In this document: positions 1-8,599 of the stretch, one piece after another
How the letters are laid out: each line of letters begins with the position of its first letter
Numbering within the stretch: the first letter of the stretch is position 1
Assembly (NCBI RefSeq): GCF_947497555.1
Contig: NZ_CANMGY010000001.1
Span: forward strand, 310,001-374,000
Direction: 5' to 3'
DNA from: an uncultured Umboniibacter sp.
Lineage (GTDB): Bacteria > Pseudomonadota > Gammaproteobacteria > Pseudomonadales > DSM-25080
DNA: 64,000 nucleotides
Made by a program: the position numbers and the translations under genes
Notes under the pieces: model-generated
The model's input: only the letters and a program-made list of their open reading frames with translations
Database searches by the model: none
What the model was told of the DNA's origin: nothing

Positions 1-670
1 CCATGTAATCAATAATGTCTGGGTTATCGTCGCCAACCGGGTCACTCGAATTCTCCTTCTCATCTTCCGGTAATCGATACCATAATTTAGCGATGTAAAA
101 GAAATTATCTGTTTCCGCTATCATCCTACCCACTACACGATTCCAGCTGCGTGAAAGAGGATTAGTTCGTCCGTTTGACTGATGATTGATGCCCACCTCC
201 AGCCCGGCGACCTTCAACCCACCAAGATCATAGTTGGGCGTCCAGTGATAGAATAATTCAGGTTCGTAATTAGTTTCTCGAAACGGCGCGGATATATCCG
301 AATTGTATACCTGCCACCAGCTCTTCAACGTAAACGCAAGATACAGCCCCTCACTGGAAGCATTACTGGGATTATACAACGGCACTTTGATCGAAAGCTG
401 ATACTTCGCCTCTTCGTTGTCCACGAGTTCATCACCAAAAAGGGTATAATTTTCTTGATTTGGATCTGTGGAGTAAGTGAAGGGAAGGATGTAGTTGGCT
501 CGATGCTGCGAAATGATAAATGGATTTTCTTGAGAACTACGTTCTGCTTCAATGCGCTTATTGAGCACTTCTTCAGCGGCAGCGAGTGGTATGGTTAATA
601 TTATTGCCAGCACTAACAACTGGATAGATCTGAGGCTCGCGCCAAACTTTGTTGGTATTAATCGCTTCAT
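1..670 (-). CDS. pldA: Outer membrane phospholipase A (OMPLA), C-terminus cut by window edge
   Basis: Reading leftward from ATG 670 gives 223 open codons that run off the window. Residues 1-32 form a signal peptide ending LAAA. The catalytic region reads NHQSNGRTNPLSRSWNR: nucleophile pair H163 and S165 with N177, spaced as in E. coli PldA (H142, S144, N156); S173 and R168 match the E. coli calcium-site residues S152 and R147. DNPDI near residue 216 is another family signature. The enzyme is a calcium-dependent, dimer-activated beta-barrel phospholipase that removes misplaced phospholipid from the outer leaflet. About the last third of the barrel lies outside the window. It is transcribed divergently from the K+ efflux pair. 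Confidence 0.93.
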   Translation of the reverse strand, partial: MKRLIPTKFGASLRSIQLLVLAIILTIPLAAAEEVLNKRIEAERSSQENPFIISQHRANYILPFTYSTDPNQENYTLFGDELVDNEEAKYQLSIKVPLYNPSNASSEGLYLAFTLKSWWQVYNSDISAPFRETNYEPELFYHWTPNYDLGGLKVAGLEVGINHQSNGRTNPLSRSWNRVVGRMIAETDNFFYIAKLWYRLPEDEKENSSDPVGDDNPDIIDYM

Positions 671-874
671 AGTCGTTACTATCTCACCCCGCTAAGTATT
701 TCTATATTAGCTCTATGATAATCTATTCTCATCCTACTATAACCTTTTAACAAATAAGTTAGTACCGACAGAAGCTTCCGGCTCGCATCTCGAGACTTAA
801 CGATTTAAAATCGTAGTTCATGATTTGTCATAGTAGCGAATGAAAGCGAATTATTCTTGGAGAAAGACCTACCG
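671..874. promoter_or_regulatory. Divergent pldA / kefF-like intergenic region with a 15-bp palindrome
   Basis: This region separates pldA (leftward) from the K+ efflux pair (rightward). It holds a perfect inverted repeat ACGATTT-A-AAATCGT at 800-814, about 60 bp before the kefF-like start, where a repressor or activator could bind. A Shine-Dalgarno GGAGAAAG lies at 859-866. I cannot name a regulator and see no convincing sigma-70 box pair. Confidence 0.3.
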
Positions 875-1501
875 ATGACCCCACGTAAAGTGCTCGTTCT
901 TTTCGCCCATCCAGCCCTGGATGCTTCCGTTACTAATGCGCCGCTTTTTAAAACGGCACAACAAACGGAGGGAGTAACCGCCGTTGACCTCTATGCTGAA
1001 TATCCAAAGCATCACATAGACGTGGAGCGCGAACAGCAGCGATTACTTGAGCATGACGTGGTGATTTTTCAATTTCCTATGTTCTGGTACTCCACGCCAG
1101 CCATGCTAAAGGAATGGCAGGATTTAGTCTTAGAATATGGTTTTGCCTATGGCTCAGATGGCACGGCGTTGAAAGGTAAAATTTTACTATGTAGCCTCAC
1201 CGCGGGTGGGGCCGAAAGCGACTACTGTAGTGAGGGACAAAATCAATATACGATCCCGCAACTATTGAGGCCAGTCCAACAAATGGCGTCGCTTTGCCAA
1301 ATGCATTTTTTGCCTCCTCTGGTTCTCTTTGGTAGCCGTACGGCCAAGCAGGAATCGCGTCTAAGTTCACACAATCAACTTTGGAAACAAGTTCTGAGTA
1401 GCCTGCAGCATAGTCCGATTCAGCTGACCGGACCGCAAACGAGCGATCTTATGAATGACGCTTATACCTCACTGTTCACTGCCAAGGGAAATCACTCATG
1501 A
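875..1501 (+). CDS. KefF/KefG-type NAD(P)H quinone oxidoreductase, K+ efflux ancillary subunit
   Basis: A 208-residue flavodoxin-like-fold protein. The N-terminus has the beta-strand and loop VLVLFAHPALDAS seen in the KefF/KefG/MdaB family, and FPMFWYSTPAMLKEWQDLV is the conserved flavin-site region. These proteins bind FMN, reduce quinones and activate KefC or KefB. The adjacent transporter gene, overlapping by ATGA, supports this role. I prefer ATG 875 over TTG 857 because GGAGAAAG sits 8 bases before 875, while TTG 857 lies on top of that site. It is slightly longer than E. coli KefF (176 residues). Pairing with KefB or KefC cannot be decided from sequence. Confidence 0.85.
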   Translation: MTPRKVLVLFAHPALDASVTNAPLFKTAQQTEGVTAVDLYAEYPKHHIDVEREQQRLLEHDVVIFQFPMFWYSTPAMLKEWQDLVLEYGFAYGSDGTALKGKILLCSLTAGGAESDYCSEGQNQYTIPQLLRPVQQMASLCQMHFLPPLVLFGSRTAKQESRLSSHNQLWKQVLSSLQHSPIQLTGPQTSDLMNDAYTSLFTAKGNHS

Positions 1502-3402
1502 CTGGCTATTTTTTAGAGGCGCTAATTTACCTCTCCGCCGCAGTGGTAATGGTCCCACTTGCAAAGAAGCTGGGCTTAGGGTCAGTACTAGGATATCTTT
1601 TAGCGGGCGTCATTATTGGCCCAGTAACAGGCTTAGTAGGTCAAGAGACTGCAACGATTCAGCACTTTGCGGAGTTCGGCGTGGTGATGATGCTTTTCTT
1701 GGTGGGTTTAGAGTTGGAGCCACGGGCGCTTTGGGAGATGCGCAATCGGCTAATCGGCCTCGGCGGCTTGCAAATATCGCTGACCGCCGGCGGGGTGATC
1801 GGACTGACTTACGCATTAGGATTGGACTATCGAGTGTGTATCGCTCTAGGACTCATTGCGGCAATGTCCTCCACCGCCATTGTACTGCAGACTTTTCAGG
1901 AAAAAGCGCTAACCAAGACCGAGGGCGGCCAAAATGCTTTTTCCGTTCTGCTGACTCAAGATATCGCAGTCATTCCCATGTTAGCTGTTATTCCGCTGCT
2001 TGCGCTGCCCGAGCTGGCAGGAATAAGCAGCGAAGTAGCCAGTGATCATCACGCTAGCTACAGCTTAGTTGAGGGGCTCCCAGGCTGGGCGAAAACACTC
2101 GTCACACTTGGCAGTATTGGTTTGGTGATCTTTGCCGGGCATTTTCTAACTCGTCCGCTGTTCACCTTTATCGCCCAAAGTGAGCTTCGCGAGATGTTTG
2201 TCGCGACAACGCTCTTCTTAGTGGTGGGGATTGCTGCGCTAATGAGTTTGGTTGGCCTGTCTCCCGCACTCGGTACTTTTCTAGCTGGCGTGTTATTAGC
2301 CAACAGTGAATTTAAGCATGAGTTAGAATCCAACATAGAACCGTTCAAAGGGCTACTTCTAGGCCTCTTCTTTATTACCGTAGGCGCGGGTGTTAACTTC
2401 GCGACCCTGGCGGATAACACGCCCCTTATTTTGGGCGCGGCACTGGGCATCATTGCACTCAAGGCGGCAGTCTTAGTTTTCATTGCCTGGCTGTTCAAAA
2501 TACGCCGTAGCGCTGGATGGCTATTTGCACTCAGCTTATCCCAGGTAGGGGAGTTTGGCTTTGTACTCGCCAACTACTCCTTTCAACAAAACGTCCTTAG
2601 CGGAGAGGCAATGGGATTGGTTCAGATGATCATTGCGACTTCGATGTTCTTCACACCTTTATTATTCATCTTTTATGACCGTGTTGTACTCCCACGCTAC
2701 CAACTTAAGTCCAACGAACAAGAAGCGGACACAATCACCGAAAAGGGGAGTGTAATTATCGCCGGCGCAGGTCGATTTGGCCAGATCGTAAACCGTATGT
2801 TAGTAAACTCTGACGTCACAACCGTTGTCCTCGACCGTAAAGCGAGTCACGTTGAGGACCTGCGAAGTGTGGGAATCCAAAGCTATTTCGGTGATGCGTC
2901 TAAACCTGACCTCTTGCACACCGCTGGGCTGGATGATGCAGCACTGGTAGTCATCGCGTTTGATGATCAACTTCAAGCCGTGGAGCTTACTCGCTATCTC
3001 AAACACTCTCACCCTAAGCTCCCAATTTTAGCGAGAGCTTACGATCGCCCGCATAGTTACATGCTTCGCGAAGCTGGAGCCGATTACATCATAATGGAAA
3101 CGTTTGAATCGGCCTTGGAGACTGCCGCTGAAGCATTACGTCGGCTTGGCACTCATCCATTTCGAGCCGAGCTGAAAAAGCAAGCGTATTTGCGTTCCTC
3201 GGCTAAAGCATCGGGCACGCTGTATCGTGAATGGCATGAACTAAAAGACGCGCCCGATCTAACCCTTCGGCTACGAAATGTCTTCTTGCAAATGGAAGAG
3301 AATATGCGCGCCGAACTCAAACGAGAGCGCCATGAGAAGCATTCATTGGATGAACGTGGCTGGGCACGTCAACCTGCGGACTTCAAGTTGACGGATGAGT
3401 AG
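1498..3402 (+). CDS. kefC: KefB/KefC-type glutathione-regulated K+/H+ antiporter (CPA2)
   Basis: 634 residues. Residues 1 to about 390 are a hydrophobic Na+/H+-exchanger fold with roughly 12 membrane segments. After a linker, a RCK/TrkA-N domain begins at about residue 416 with GSVIIAGAGRFGQIVNR (NAD-binding GxGxxG) and VVLDRKASHVEDLRSVG, followed by the FESALETAAEALRRLG stretch typical of Kef proteins. Known members release K+ and acidify the cytoplasm on electrophile stress and are gated by glutathione adducts. It overlaps the upstream oxidoreductase by 4 bases, so the two are translationally coupled. Assignment to kefC rather than kefB is by general resemblance only. Confidence 0.88.
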   Translation: MTGYFLEALIYLSAAVVMVPLAKKLGLGSVLGYLLAGVIIGPVTGLVGQETATIQHFAEFGVVMMLFLVGLELEPRALWEMRNRLIGLGGLQISLTAGGVIGLTYALGLDYRVCIALGLIAAMSSTAIVLQTFQEKALTKTEGGQNAFSVLLTQDIAVIPMLAVIPLLALPELAGISSEVASDHHASYSLVEGLPGWAKTLVTLGSIGLVIFAGHFLTRPLFTFIAQSELREMFVATTLFLVVGIAALMSLVGLSPALGTFLAGVLLANSEFKHELESNIEPFKGLLLGLFFITVGAGVNFATLADNTPLILGAALGIIALKAAVLVFIAWLFKIRRSAGWLFALSLSQVGEFGFVLANYSFQQNVLSGEAMGLVQMIIATSMFFTPLLFIFYDRVVLPRYQLKSNEQEADTITEKGSVIIAGAGRFGQIVNRMLVNSDVTTVVLDRKASHVEDLRSVGIQSYFGDASKPDLLHTAGLDDAALVVIAFDDQLQAVELTRYLKHSHPKLPILARAYDRPHSYMLREAGADYIIMETFESALETAAEALRRLGTHPFRAELKKQAYLRSSAKASGTLYREWHELKDAPDLTLRLRNVFLQMEENMRAELKRERHEKHSLDERGWARQPADFKLTDE

Positions 3403-3444
3403 CCAATTTCCTGCGTAAAGAGGCCCATTAAGCCTCACTAGGGG

Positions 3445-4101
3445 CTAGCCTCTGGCTTTTAGCCCCCAAAACTTGATGCGCACTACCCAATAAATCGTCA
3501 TTATCAATACTAAGAGTACAGGTCCTACCAAGACAGGTAGGATCCGTATTGCCTCAGGGATAACCTGAGCCTGCCCAAGAAAAAATGAAGCGGCAGCAAG
3601 AAACAGCGCAATACCCATGCGCCACGCATGACGAATGAGCTTTGGCTTAGCCTTCAAGGGGCCATTAATTAATGGGCGAAGGTCTGACAAGGCTGCAGCG
3701 AGGGCAATACTGCTGAACACAGCAAGGACGGCAACTGGGCGACCATCAATACTGCTCACCTCTGAGCTCAGAAAGCCATAGCTTAACCACCAGCCCAGCG
3801 CGCCCGTTGTCAGGCCAAATAGACATGCACTCAGTAAATAGCCGTGGTTGAAACGAGTGAAAACGTTCACGCTAAGGTAAGCAGTGACAACCAAATACAG
3901 CGTCAGCGCACCAGCAATAACATTAAGCCATTCGCTATTAAGGAAAGCCAACAGCGCGCCGGACGCTGCCATCCATGACATGGATATCACAAAGACCAAG
4001 CCGCTTTTACGATGCGAAGAACCGCCCTTCTGCACCGCAAGCGCTAAGAATCCCGCTATTAGCGCAATGATACCCATTGCGATGTGCGTAACTGCCAACA
4101 T
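3445..4101 (-). CDS. DUF2306-like integral membrane protein
   Basis: 218 residues from ATG 4101, with about seven hydrophobic segments and short loops. The N-terminus MLAVTHIAMGIIALIAGF and the loop QKGGSSHRKSG resemble the DUF2306/YozB-like predicted membrane proteins, which have no agreed function. A longer reading from 4170 would overlap the upstream lipoprotein gene. I prefer 4101 because GGTGGAG stands 7 bases before it. The start lies 4 bases after the stop of the lipoprotein gene, so the two form a transcription unit. It converges with the Kef transporter gene. Confidence 0.65.
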   Translation of the reverse strand: MLAVTHIAMGIIALIAGFLALAVQKGGSSHRKSGLVFVISMSWMAASGALLAFLNSEWLNVIAGALTLYLVVTAYLSVNVFTRFNHGYLLSACLFGLTTGALGWWLSYGFLSSEVSSIDGRPVAVLAVFSSIALAAALSDLRPLINGPLKAKPKLIRHAWRMGIALFLAAASFFLGQAQVIPEAIRILPVLVGPVLLVLIMTIYWVVRIKFWGLKARG

Positions 4102-4105
4102 ATTA

Positions 4106-4654
4106 CTACTCCACCTTAGTCTCGTCAGGGTTATCCAAGAGCTTTTCAAACTCAATCGGTGCGTCTTCAAATACAGTTAGACGCCCCAATTCTTCGTCGA
4201 AGAACATCGCCAACGTGATCGTACTGTCCGGAGCCAGAGTCTCAAAGTCATAACGAACACGAATATTCATGCTGGTATCTTCGTCATCGGGGTCCGTTTG
4301 TTGCGCCAACGCAAATGAAGCGAGGCCTGTCTCGCTGAGCTTAAACACATAGCTATGCTTTTCTGGGTCTGGAAACCAACCCTCGGTTTCGGCAGGAATC
4401 ATTTCGTAAGATTCTAAAGTTAGGCTATTGGCGAAAAGCTTGTCGCCATGATAATCACTGATGGTAATGTCCAAGTTAACAGAGTTGGTATCCAGAACAC
4501 TTGCGCCCTCAATATCGATGTAATAGCGGACTTGCTGGGGGTCAACCTTATAAAGACGAGCCGAATCGTAAGTGGCCATTTTATACATCGTAGCAACGGG
4601 GACATGCATGCAAGACGCGCAGAGAAGTAAACAGCCGAGCAATAGATAGCGCAT
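4106..4654 (-). CDS. Putative lipoprotein, function unknown
   Basis: 182 residues from ATG 4654 (AAGGA 6 bases upstream; an earlier TTG at 4660 is less likely). The signal sequence ends in a lipobox LLLCASC, so the mature protein should be a lipid-anchored periplasmic or outer membrane protein. The rest is acidic and rich in predicted beta strands (for example YYIDIEGAS and NLDITISDYHGDKLFA). I recognise no family. It directly precedes the DUF2306-like membrane gene (4-base gap) and is probably cotranscribed with it. Confidence 0.7.
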   Translation of the reverse strand: MRYLLLGCLLLCASCMHVPVATMYKMATYDSARLYKVDPQQVRYYIDIEGASVLDTNSVNLDITISDYHGDKLFANSLTLESYEMIPAETEGWFPDPEKHSYVFKLSETGLASFALAQQTDPDDEDTSMNIRVRYDFETLAPDSTITLAMFFDEELGRLTVFEDAPIEFEKLLDNPDETKVE

Positions 4655-4708
4655 TATCAATCCTTGAAATAAAGGGGAGTTATTAATCGGACAACTTATC
4701 GAGATGAC

Positions 4709-5308
4709 CTAAACTATCAATGATAGGGCAATACTCACCATAATAATACCCACCAAAAACTCCAATACCTTCCAAGCTTTGGGCTGACTAAACAAGGGAG
4801 CCAAAAAACGCGATCCATAACCCAGAGCATAGAAGAACGTAAAGGATGCACTCATAGCCCCCAGCGCAAAGGCCAGCTGATTGGGTTGGTACTGCGTTGA
4901 AATGGAGCCCAGTAGGATAACGGTATCTAGATACACATGAGGGTTGAGCCAGGTGAATGCCAAGCACATCAAAATGGCTTTGCTTAGCGAGGCGTTCACA
5001 TTCTGCGCCGTATCTAGCGCATGACTCTGAGTGAATGCAGATTTAAAGCTCAAGCCACCGTAGATCAGGAGAAAGGCAGCGCCACCGTAGCGGGCAAACT
5101 GTTCGATGCTTGGGAACTGCGCAACAACTACGCCAAAACCGGCTACACCGAGCCCTATTAGGATAGCATCTGAGATAGCACAGACAGTGCATACTGCCAG
5201 AACATGCTGACGCTTAATCCCCTGTTTCAGCACAAAAGCATTCTGCGATCCGATGGCAAGAATCAACGATAAACCTAGCGAAAAACCCGCAGCAAATGTA
5301 GACATCAT
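4709..5308 (-). CDS. argO: LysE/ArgO family amino acid exporter
   Basis: 199 residues with six hydrophobic segments. The N-terminal signature GSQNAFVLKQGI is diagnostic of the LysE/ArgO family, and FTWLNPHVYLDTVILLGS is the second conserved block. Characterised members export L-arginine or L-lysine (ArgO/YggA), driven by proton motive force. MM at 5308/5305 leaves two adjacent possible starts. The gene is divergent from the XRE regulator; ArgO genes elsewhere are controlled by ArgP/LysG and Lrp. The substrate is inferred from the family. Confidence 0.85.
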   Translation of the reverse strand: MMSTFAAGFSLGLSLILAIGSQNAFVLKQGIKRQHVLAVCTVCAISDAILIGLGVAGFGVVVAQFPSIEQFARYGGAAFLLIYGGLSFKSAFTQSHALDTAQNVNASLSKAILMCLAFTWLNPHVYLDTVILLGSISTQYQPNQLAFALGAMSASFTFFYALGYGSRFLAPLFSQPKAWKVLEFLVGIIMVSIALSLIV

Positions 5309-5524
5309 GGTGAAGCTTTTCCCGAAGAAGTCATTGGGGAGCGAAAATCGATAACTCGATTCACTAATTGTGTAATTACACCACTATCATTACTTTTAAC
5401 CTACAAATCTAGTATTTTAGATGATATGCAACCACTGGTTGACAAGAAAACAAGCTCACTTGGTAGTTTGCAACCGCCCAGATTCCTAAGCTAGAGGCTC
5501 AATTTAACACCAGGGGATGGACCC
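5309..5524. promoter_or_regulatory. argO / XRE regulator divergent control region with two inverted repeats
   Basis: Two dyads are visible. A perfect 12-bp palindrome GTGTAATTACAC lies at 5370-5381, on the argO side. A second dyad CAACC-ACT-GGTTG at 5429-5441 overlaps a consensus -35 TTGACA at 5439-5444 that faces the XRE gene; 17 bases further is a weak -10 GGTAGT. The second dyad is well placed for autorepression by the XRE protein. TGCAACC recurs at about 5468. An AGGGGA Shine-Dalgarno precedes the XRE ATG. Confidence 0.4.
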
Positions 5525-6505
5525 ATGATACTTGCCGCAAAAATTATACAACTTCGCAAACAAGCTAATTGGTCGCAGGAAGAATTGGCCGACAAAATTA
5601 ACGTCTCGAGACAGTCAGTCTCCAAATGGGAGAGCACCAACAGCATCCCTGACCTCAACAAGATTATCAAGCTTGCCGACTTATTTGAGGTGTCTACCGA
5701 TTACCTTTTACGGGACGAACTGGAAGCTCCAGCGGCTGCCGATGAGCGAATAGAAACTAACAACATCGAAGTCAATCTTGACCATGCTGGCAAATATGTC
5801 CAAAGCAAGATTGAAGCGGCCGCACTGACCACTAAGGGCGTCATCCTATGTGTCTGCTCAGTTATACCGCTATTCTTTCTTATGGCCATGGAGGATACCG
5901 GCCGACTGAATATCAACGGAGACATCGCCACTGCCGGTGGCATTATGAGCATACTAGTTATGGTCTCATTAGGCGTCAGCTACTTTATCAAGATGAATCA
6001 ATACGAAGCCGATTTCGATACGATAGATAACGAAAAGTTCGAGCTGTCCTATGGGGTACACAGTGTATTCCAGGAGAAGCTGAAGCAGTTTAGGCCCATC
6101 TACAACAGACGCCTATCCCTTGGAATATTCCTATTTATTAGCAGCTTCGCGCCACTCATGCTAACGGCCATTCTTAACGGAAGTGACGAGTTAGTTAAGC
6201 TAATGCTGATTGTGCTGATGTTGATGATTGCTGCCGGTCTGTATTTAGTTATTCCCGCTTCAACCGAATATGAAGCCTATAGCAACATTCTCAAAGAGAA
6301 CCACGTGGAGACGGTTAAGAGCAGGAGAGCTAAGCGAGCCGAGAAACTAGCCGCTTTCTACTGGCCGCTACTGGTCGCAGTTTTTCTGGGTTGGAGCCTT
6401 TGGACAATGGACTGGGGGGTTACCTGGATCATCTGGCCCGTTGGTGCCGTGTTGTTTGGAGCGCTGATAGGATTGATGGAGCTGTTCGCCAAGGATGACA
6501 ACTAA
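5525..6505 (+). CDS. XRE-family transcriptional regulator with membrane-spanning C-terminal domain
   Basis: 326 residues. Residues 1-60 are a Cro/CI-type helix-turn-helix (IIQLRKQANWSQEELADKI, then SRQSVSKWESTNSIPDL). A linker of about 40 residues follows, then about six membrane segments in two groups (from about residues 100, 195 and 275). So this is a DNA-binding domain tethered to the inner membrane. The architecture is common in Firmicutes and less usual in gammaproteobacteria. It is divergent from argO and followed, 31 bases on, by a 29-codon ORF with a strong ribosome site. The ligand and targets are unknown. Confidence 0.75.
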   Translation: MILAAKIIQLRKQANWSQEELADKINVSRQSVSKWESTNSIPDLNKIIKLADLFEVSTDYLLRDELEAPAAADERIETNNIEVNLDHAGKYVQSKIEAAALTTKGVILCVCSVIPLFFLMAMEDTGRLNINGDIATAGGIMSILVMVSLGVSYFIKMNQYEADFDTIDNEKFELSYGVHSVFQEKLKQFRPIYNRRLSLGIFLFISSFAPLMLTAILNGSDELVKLMLIVLMLMIAAGLYLVIPASTEYEAYSNILKENHVETVKSRRAKRAEKLAAFYWPLLVAVFLGWSLWTMDWGVTWIIWPVGAVLFGALIGLMELFAKDDN

Positions 6506-6536
6506 TTAAACTAAGCGGCATTTGGGAGGAGAACTC

Positions 6537-6626
6537 ATGATTCGAATATTTAGTGTACTAGCCATCACTTTATTTCTCGACTCGAATGCCGTTGCATCAG
6601 GTGAGCAAGAACTGGAGCTCACCTAA
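6537..6626 (+). CDS. Small secreted-peptide ORF (29 residues), hypothetical
   Basis: ATG 6537 follows a strong GGGAGGAG ribosome site and opens MIRIFSVLAITLFLDSNAVA, which looks like a cleavable signal peptide. Only about nine residues follow (SGEQELELT) before TAA. The last 26 bases form a hairpin: AGGTGAGC at 6599-6606 and GCTCACCT at 6617-6624 with a 10-base loop. It lies 31 bases after the membrane XRE regulator, on the same strand. It may be a real small peptide, a leader, or the head of a decayed secreted-protein gene; sequence alone does not decide. Confidence 0.35.
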   Translation: MIRIFSVLAITLFLDSNAVASGEQELELT

Positions 6627-6707
6627 TGCGTTAATAAGTTTCGAGAGCGAATGCCGAAGCAACTTATGATTATTAAATATCCAGCTTTATGGGCAAACCT
6701 ACAAAAT

Positions 6708-8591
6708 CTAAACCTCAGCCAGATTACCCTTATCTTCCAACCAAGTCTTACGATCCCCAGCGCGTTTCTTTGCCAAGAGCATATCCATGGTTCCCATAGT
6801 GTCATCGCCTGGTTCAACATAGAGCTGAATTAACCGGCGGGTATCTGGGTTCATGACCGTTTCGCGCAACTGCGACGGATTCATTTCACCCAAACCTTTG
6901 AATCGTAATACATGTGGCGTGCCGCGTTTCTTTTCTACGCGGAATTTTTCCAAAATATGCTCTTTCTCTTGCTCATCAAGGGCGTAGTAAACCTCTTTGC
7001 CCAAATCAATTCGAAATAGCGGTGGCATGGATACGTATACGTGCCCAGCGGTCACCAGCGGTTTGAAGTGGCGAACGAAGAGTGCACAGAGAAGCGTCGC
7101 GATGTGAAGTCCATCGGAGTCCGCGTCAGCCAAAATACAGATTTTGCCGTAGCGTAAACCCTCTAGGTTATCTGAGCCGGGCTCAACACCTATGGCGATG
7201 GCGACGTCATGAACAGTTTGCGATGCGAGTACATCCACGGCGTCGACTTCCCAAGTATTAAGGATCTTACCGCGCAGTGGCAAAATAGCTTGGAAGATAC
7301 GATCACGCGCCTGCTTAGCAGAACCTCCCGCCGAATCACCCTCTACGAGGAATAGTTCGCCGCGTTCGGTCTCCGCACTAGAACAATCTGCTAATTTTCC
7401 TGGCAGCGCCGGACCGCTAGTCACCTTTTTACGCGTAACTTTTTTGGCTTTACGGAGACGGGACTGAGCATTGTTAATACACATTTCCGCGATGGCTTCC
7501 GCTTCCGCGGTATGTTGGTTTAGCCACAGACCAAAGGCATCCTTCGCCACGCCGCTAATAAAGCTTGCCGCTTCGCGTGATGACAATCGCTCCTTGGTTT
7601 GCCCAGAAAACTGCGGATCGGCCAATTTGGCTGACAACACGTAGGAGCATTTATCCCAGATATCCTCAGGACTTAGCTTAATACCGCGAGGCATTAGGCT
7701 ACGGAATTCACAGAACTCACGAATTGCTTCTAGCAGACCGGTTCGTAACCCATTTACATGGGTACCGCCCTGAGCTGTGGGAATCAAGTTAACATAGCTT
7801 TCAGTGGTGAGCTCACCACCTTCCGGCAGCCACTGTACCGCCCATTCAGCCGCTTCGCTGGAACCGGAGAATGTACCCACAAACGGTGCTGCGGGCAGCA
7901 CCTCCCAACCGTTAGTTCGGCCGGAGAGATAATCCTTCAGTCCGTCTTTGTAAAACCATTGATCTTTCTCGCCGGAAGCTTCGTCATGGAAGTTCACCGT
8001 AAGACCCGGGCAGAGTACGGCTTTCGCTCGCAGCACATGGCGCAGCCGGCTAAGAGAGAATTTAGGGGAATCGAAATACTTGGCGTCCGGCATGAAGCGA
8101 ACCTGGGTTCCGGTATTCCGTTGTCCACAGCTATCAATAACGCTCAGTTCGCTAGCTTTATTACCGTCTCGGAAGCTCATACGATGGACTTCACCACCGC
8201 GGCGAATGGTTACTTCAAGACCTAAACTCAAGGCGTTCACTACCGATACACCAACCCCGTGCAAACCGCCCGAAAACTGATAGTTGTCATTGGTGAATTT
8301 ACCACCGGAGTGCAATGTGGTGAGAATAACTTCGACGCCCGGCTTACCTTGCTCCGGGTGCATATCCACTGGCATACCACGACCGTTATCGGTGACCGAC
8401 ATCGAGCCGTCCTTAAACAGCACCACGTCAATTTTATTACAGTGTCCTGCTAACGCCTCGTCCACCGAGTTATCGATGATCTCCTGCGCCAAGTGGTTTG
8501 GCCGGGTGGTTTCGGTATACATACCCGGGCGTTTACGGACTGGATCCAGACCGGTTAATACTTCAATCGATTCTGAGGTGTAGTTCGACAT
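6708..8591 (-). CDS. parE: DNA topoisomerase IV subunit B
   Basis: 627 residues from ATG 8591, close to E. coli ParE (630). The GHKL ATPase motifs are present: EIIDNSVDEAL (Asn and Glu of motif I), DNGRGMPVD and GGLHGVGVSVVNALS. The TOPRIM domain has LFLVEGDSAGGSAKQARDR (metal Glu) and ILADADSDGLHI (the usual DxDxDG is here DADSDG). With ParC it decatenates daughter chromosomes. GTG 8603 is a possible earlier start, but ATG 8591 falls 9 bases after the upstream stop. It is the last gene of nudF-yqiB-cpdA-yqiA-parE. parC is not in this window. Confidence 0.96.
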   Translation of the reverse strand: MSNYTSESIEVLTGLDPVRKRPGMYTETTRPNHLAQEIIDNSVDEALAGHCNKIDVVLFKDGSMSVTDNGRGMPVDMHPEQGKPGVEVILTTLHSGGKFTNDNYQFSGGLHGVGVSVVNALSLGLEVTIRRGGEVHRMSFRDGNKASELSVIDSCGQRNTGTQVRFMPDAKYFDSPKFSLSRLRHVLRAKAVLCPGLTVNFHDEASGEKDQWFYKDGLKDYLSGRTNGWEVLPAAPFVGTFSGSSEAAEWAVQWLPEGGELTTESYVNLIPTAQGGTHVNGLRTGLLEAIREFCEFRSLMPRGIKLSPEDIWDKCSYVLSAKLADPQFSGQTKERLSSREAASFISGVAKDAFGLWLNQHTAEAEAIAEMCINNAQSRLRKAKKVTRKKVTSGPALPGKLADCSSAETERGELFLVEGDSAGGSAKQARDRIFQAILPLRGKILNTWEVDAVDVLASQTVHDVAIAIGVEPGSDNLEGLRYGKICILADADSDGLHIATLLCALFVRHFKPLVTAGHVYVSMPPLFRIDLGKEVYYALDEQEKEHILEKFRVEKKRGTPHVLRFKGLGEMNPSQLRETVMNPDTRRLIQLYVEPGDDTMGTMDMLLAKKRAGDRKTWLEDKGNLAEV

Positions 8592-8599
8592 AGCTTCCG

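Noticed and set aside
1455-2045. 196-codon open frame on the plus strand
   Set aside because: It overlaps the end of the KefF-like gene and the start of the K+ antiporter in another frame, and has no ribosome site or recognisable family.
2058-2573. 171-codon open frame on the minus strand
   Set aside because: Antisense to the K+ antiporter membrane domain, with a composition typical of a mirrored hydrophobic gene.
6599-6624. 8-bp hairpin at the end of the 29-codon ORF
   Set aside because: Not called a terminator because no T tract follows on either strand.
7758-8225. 155-codon open frame on the plus strand
   Set aside because: Antisense to parE, which is intact and motif-supported.
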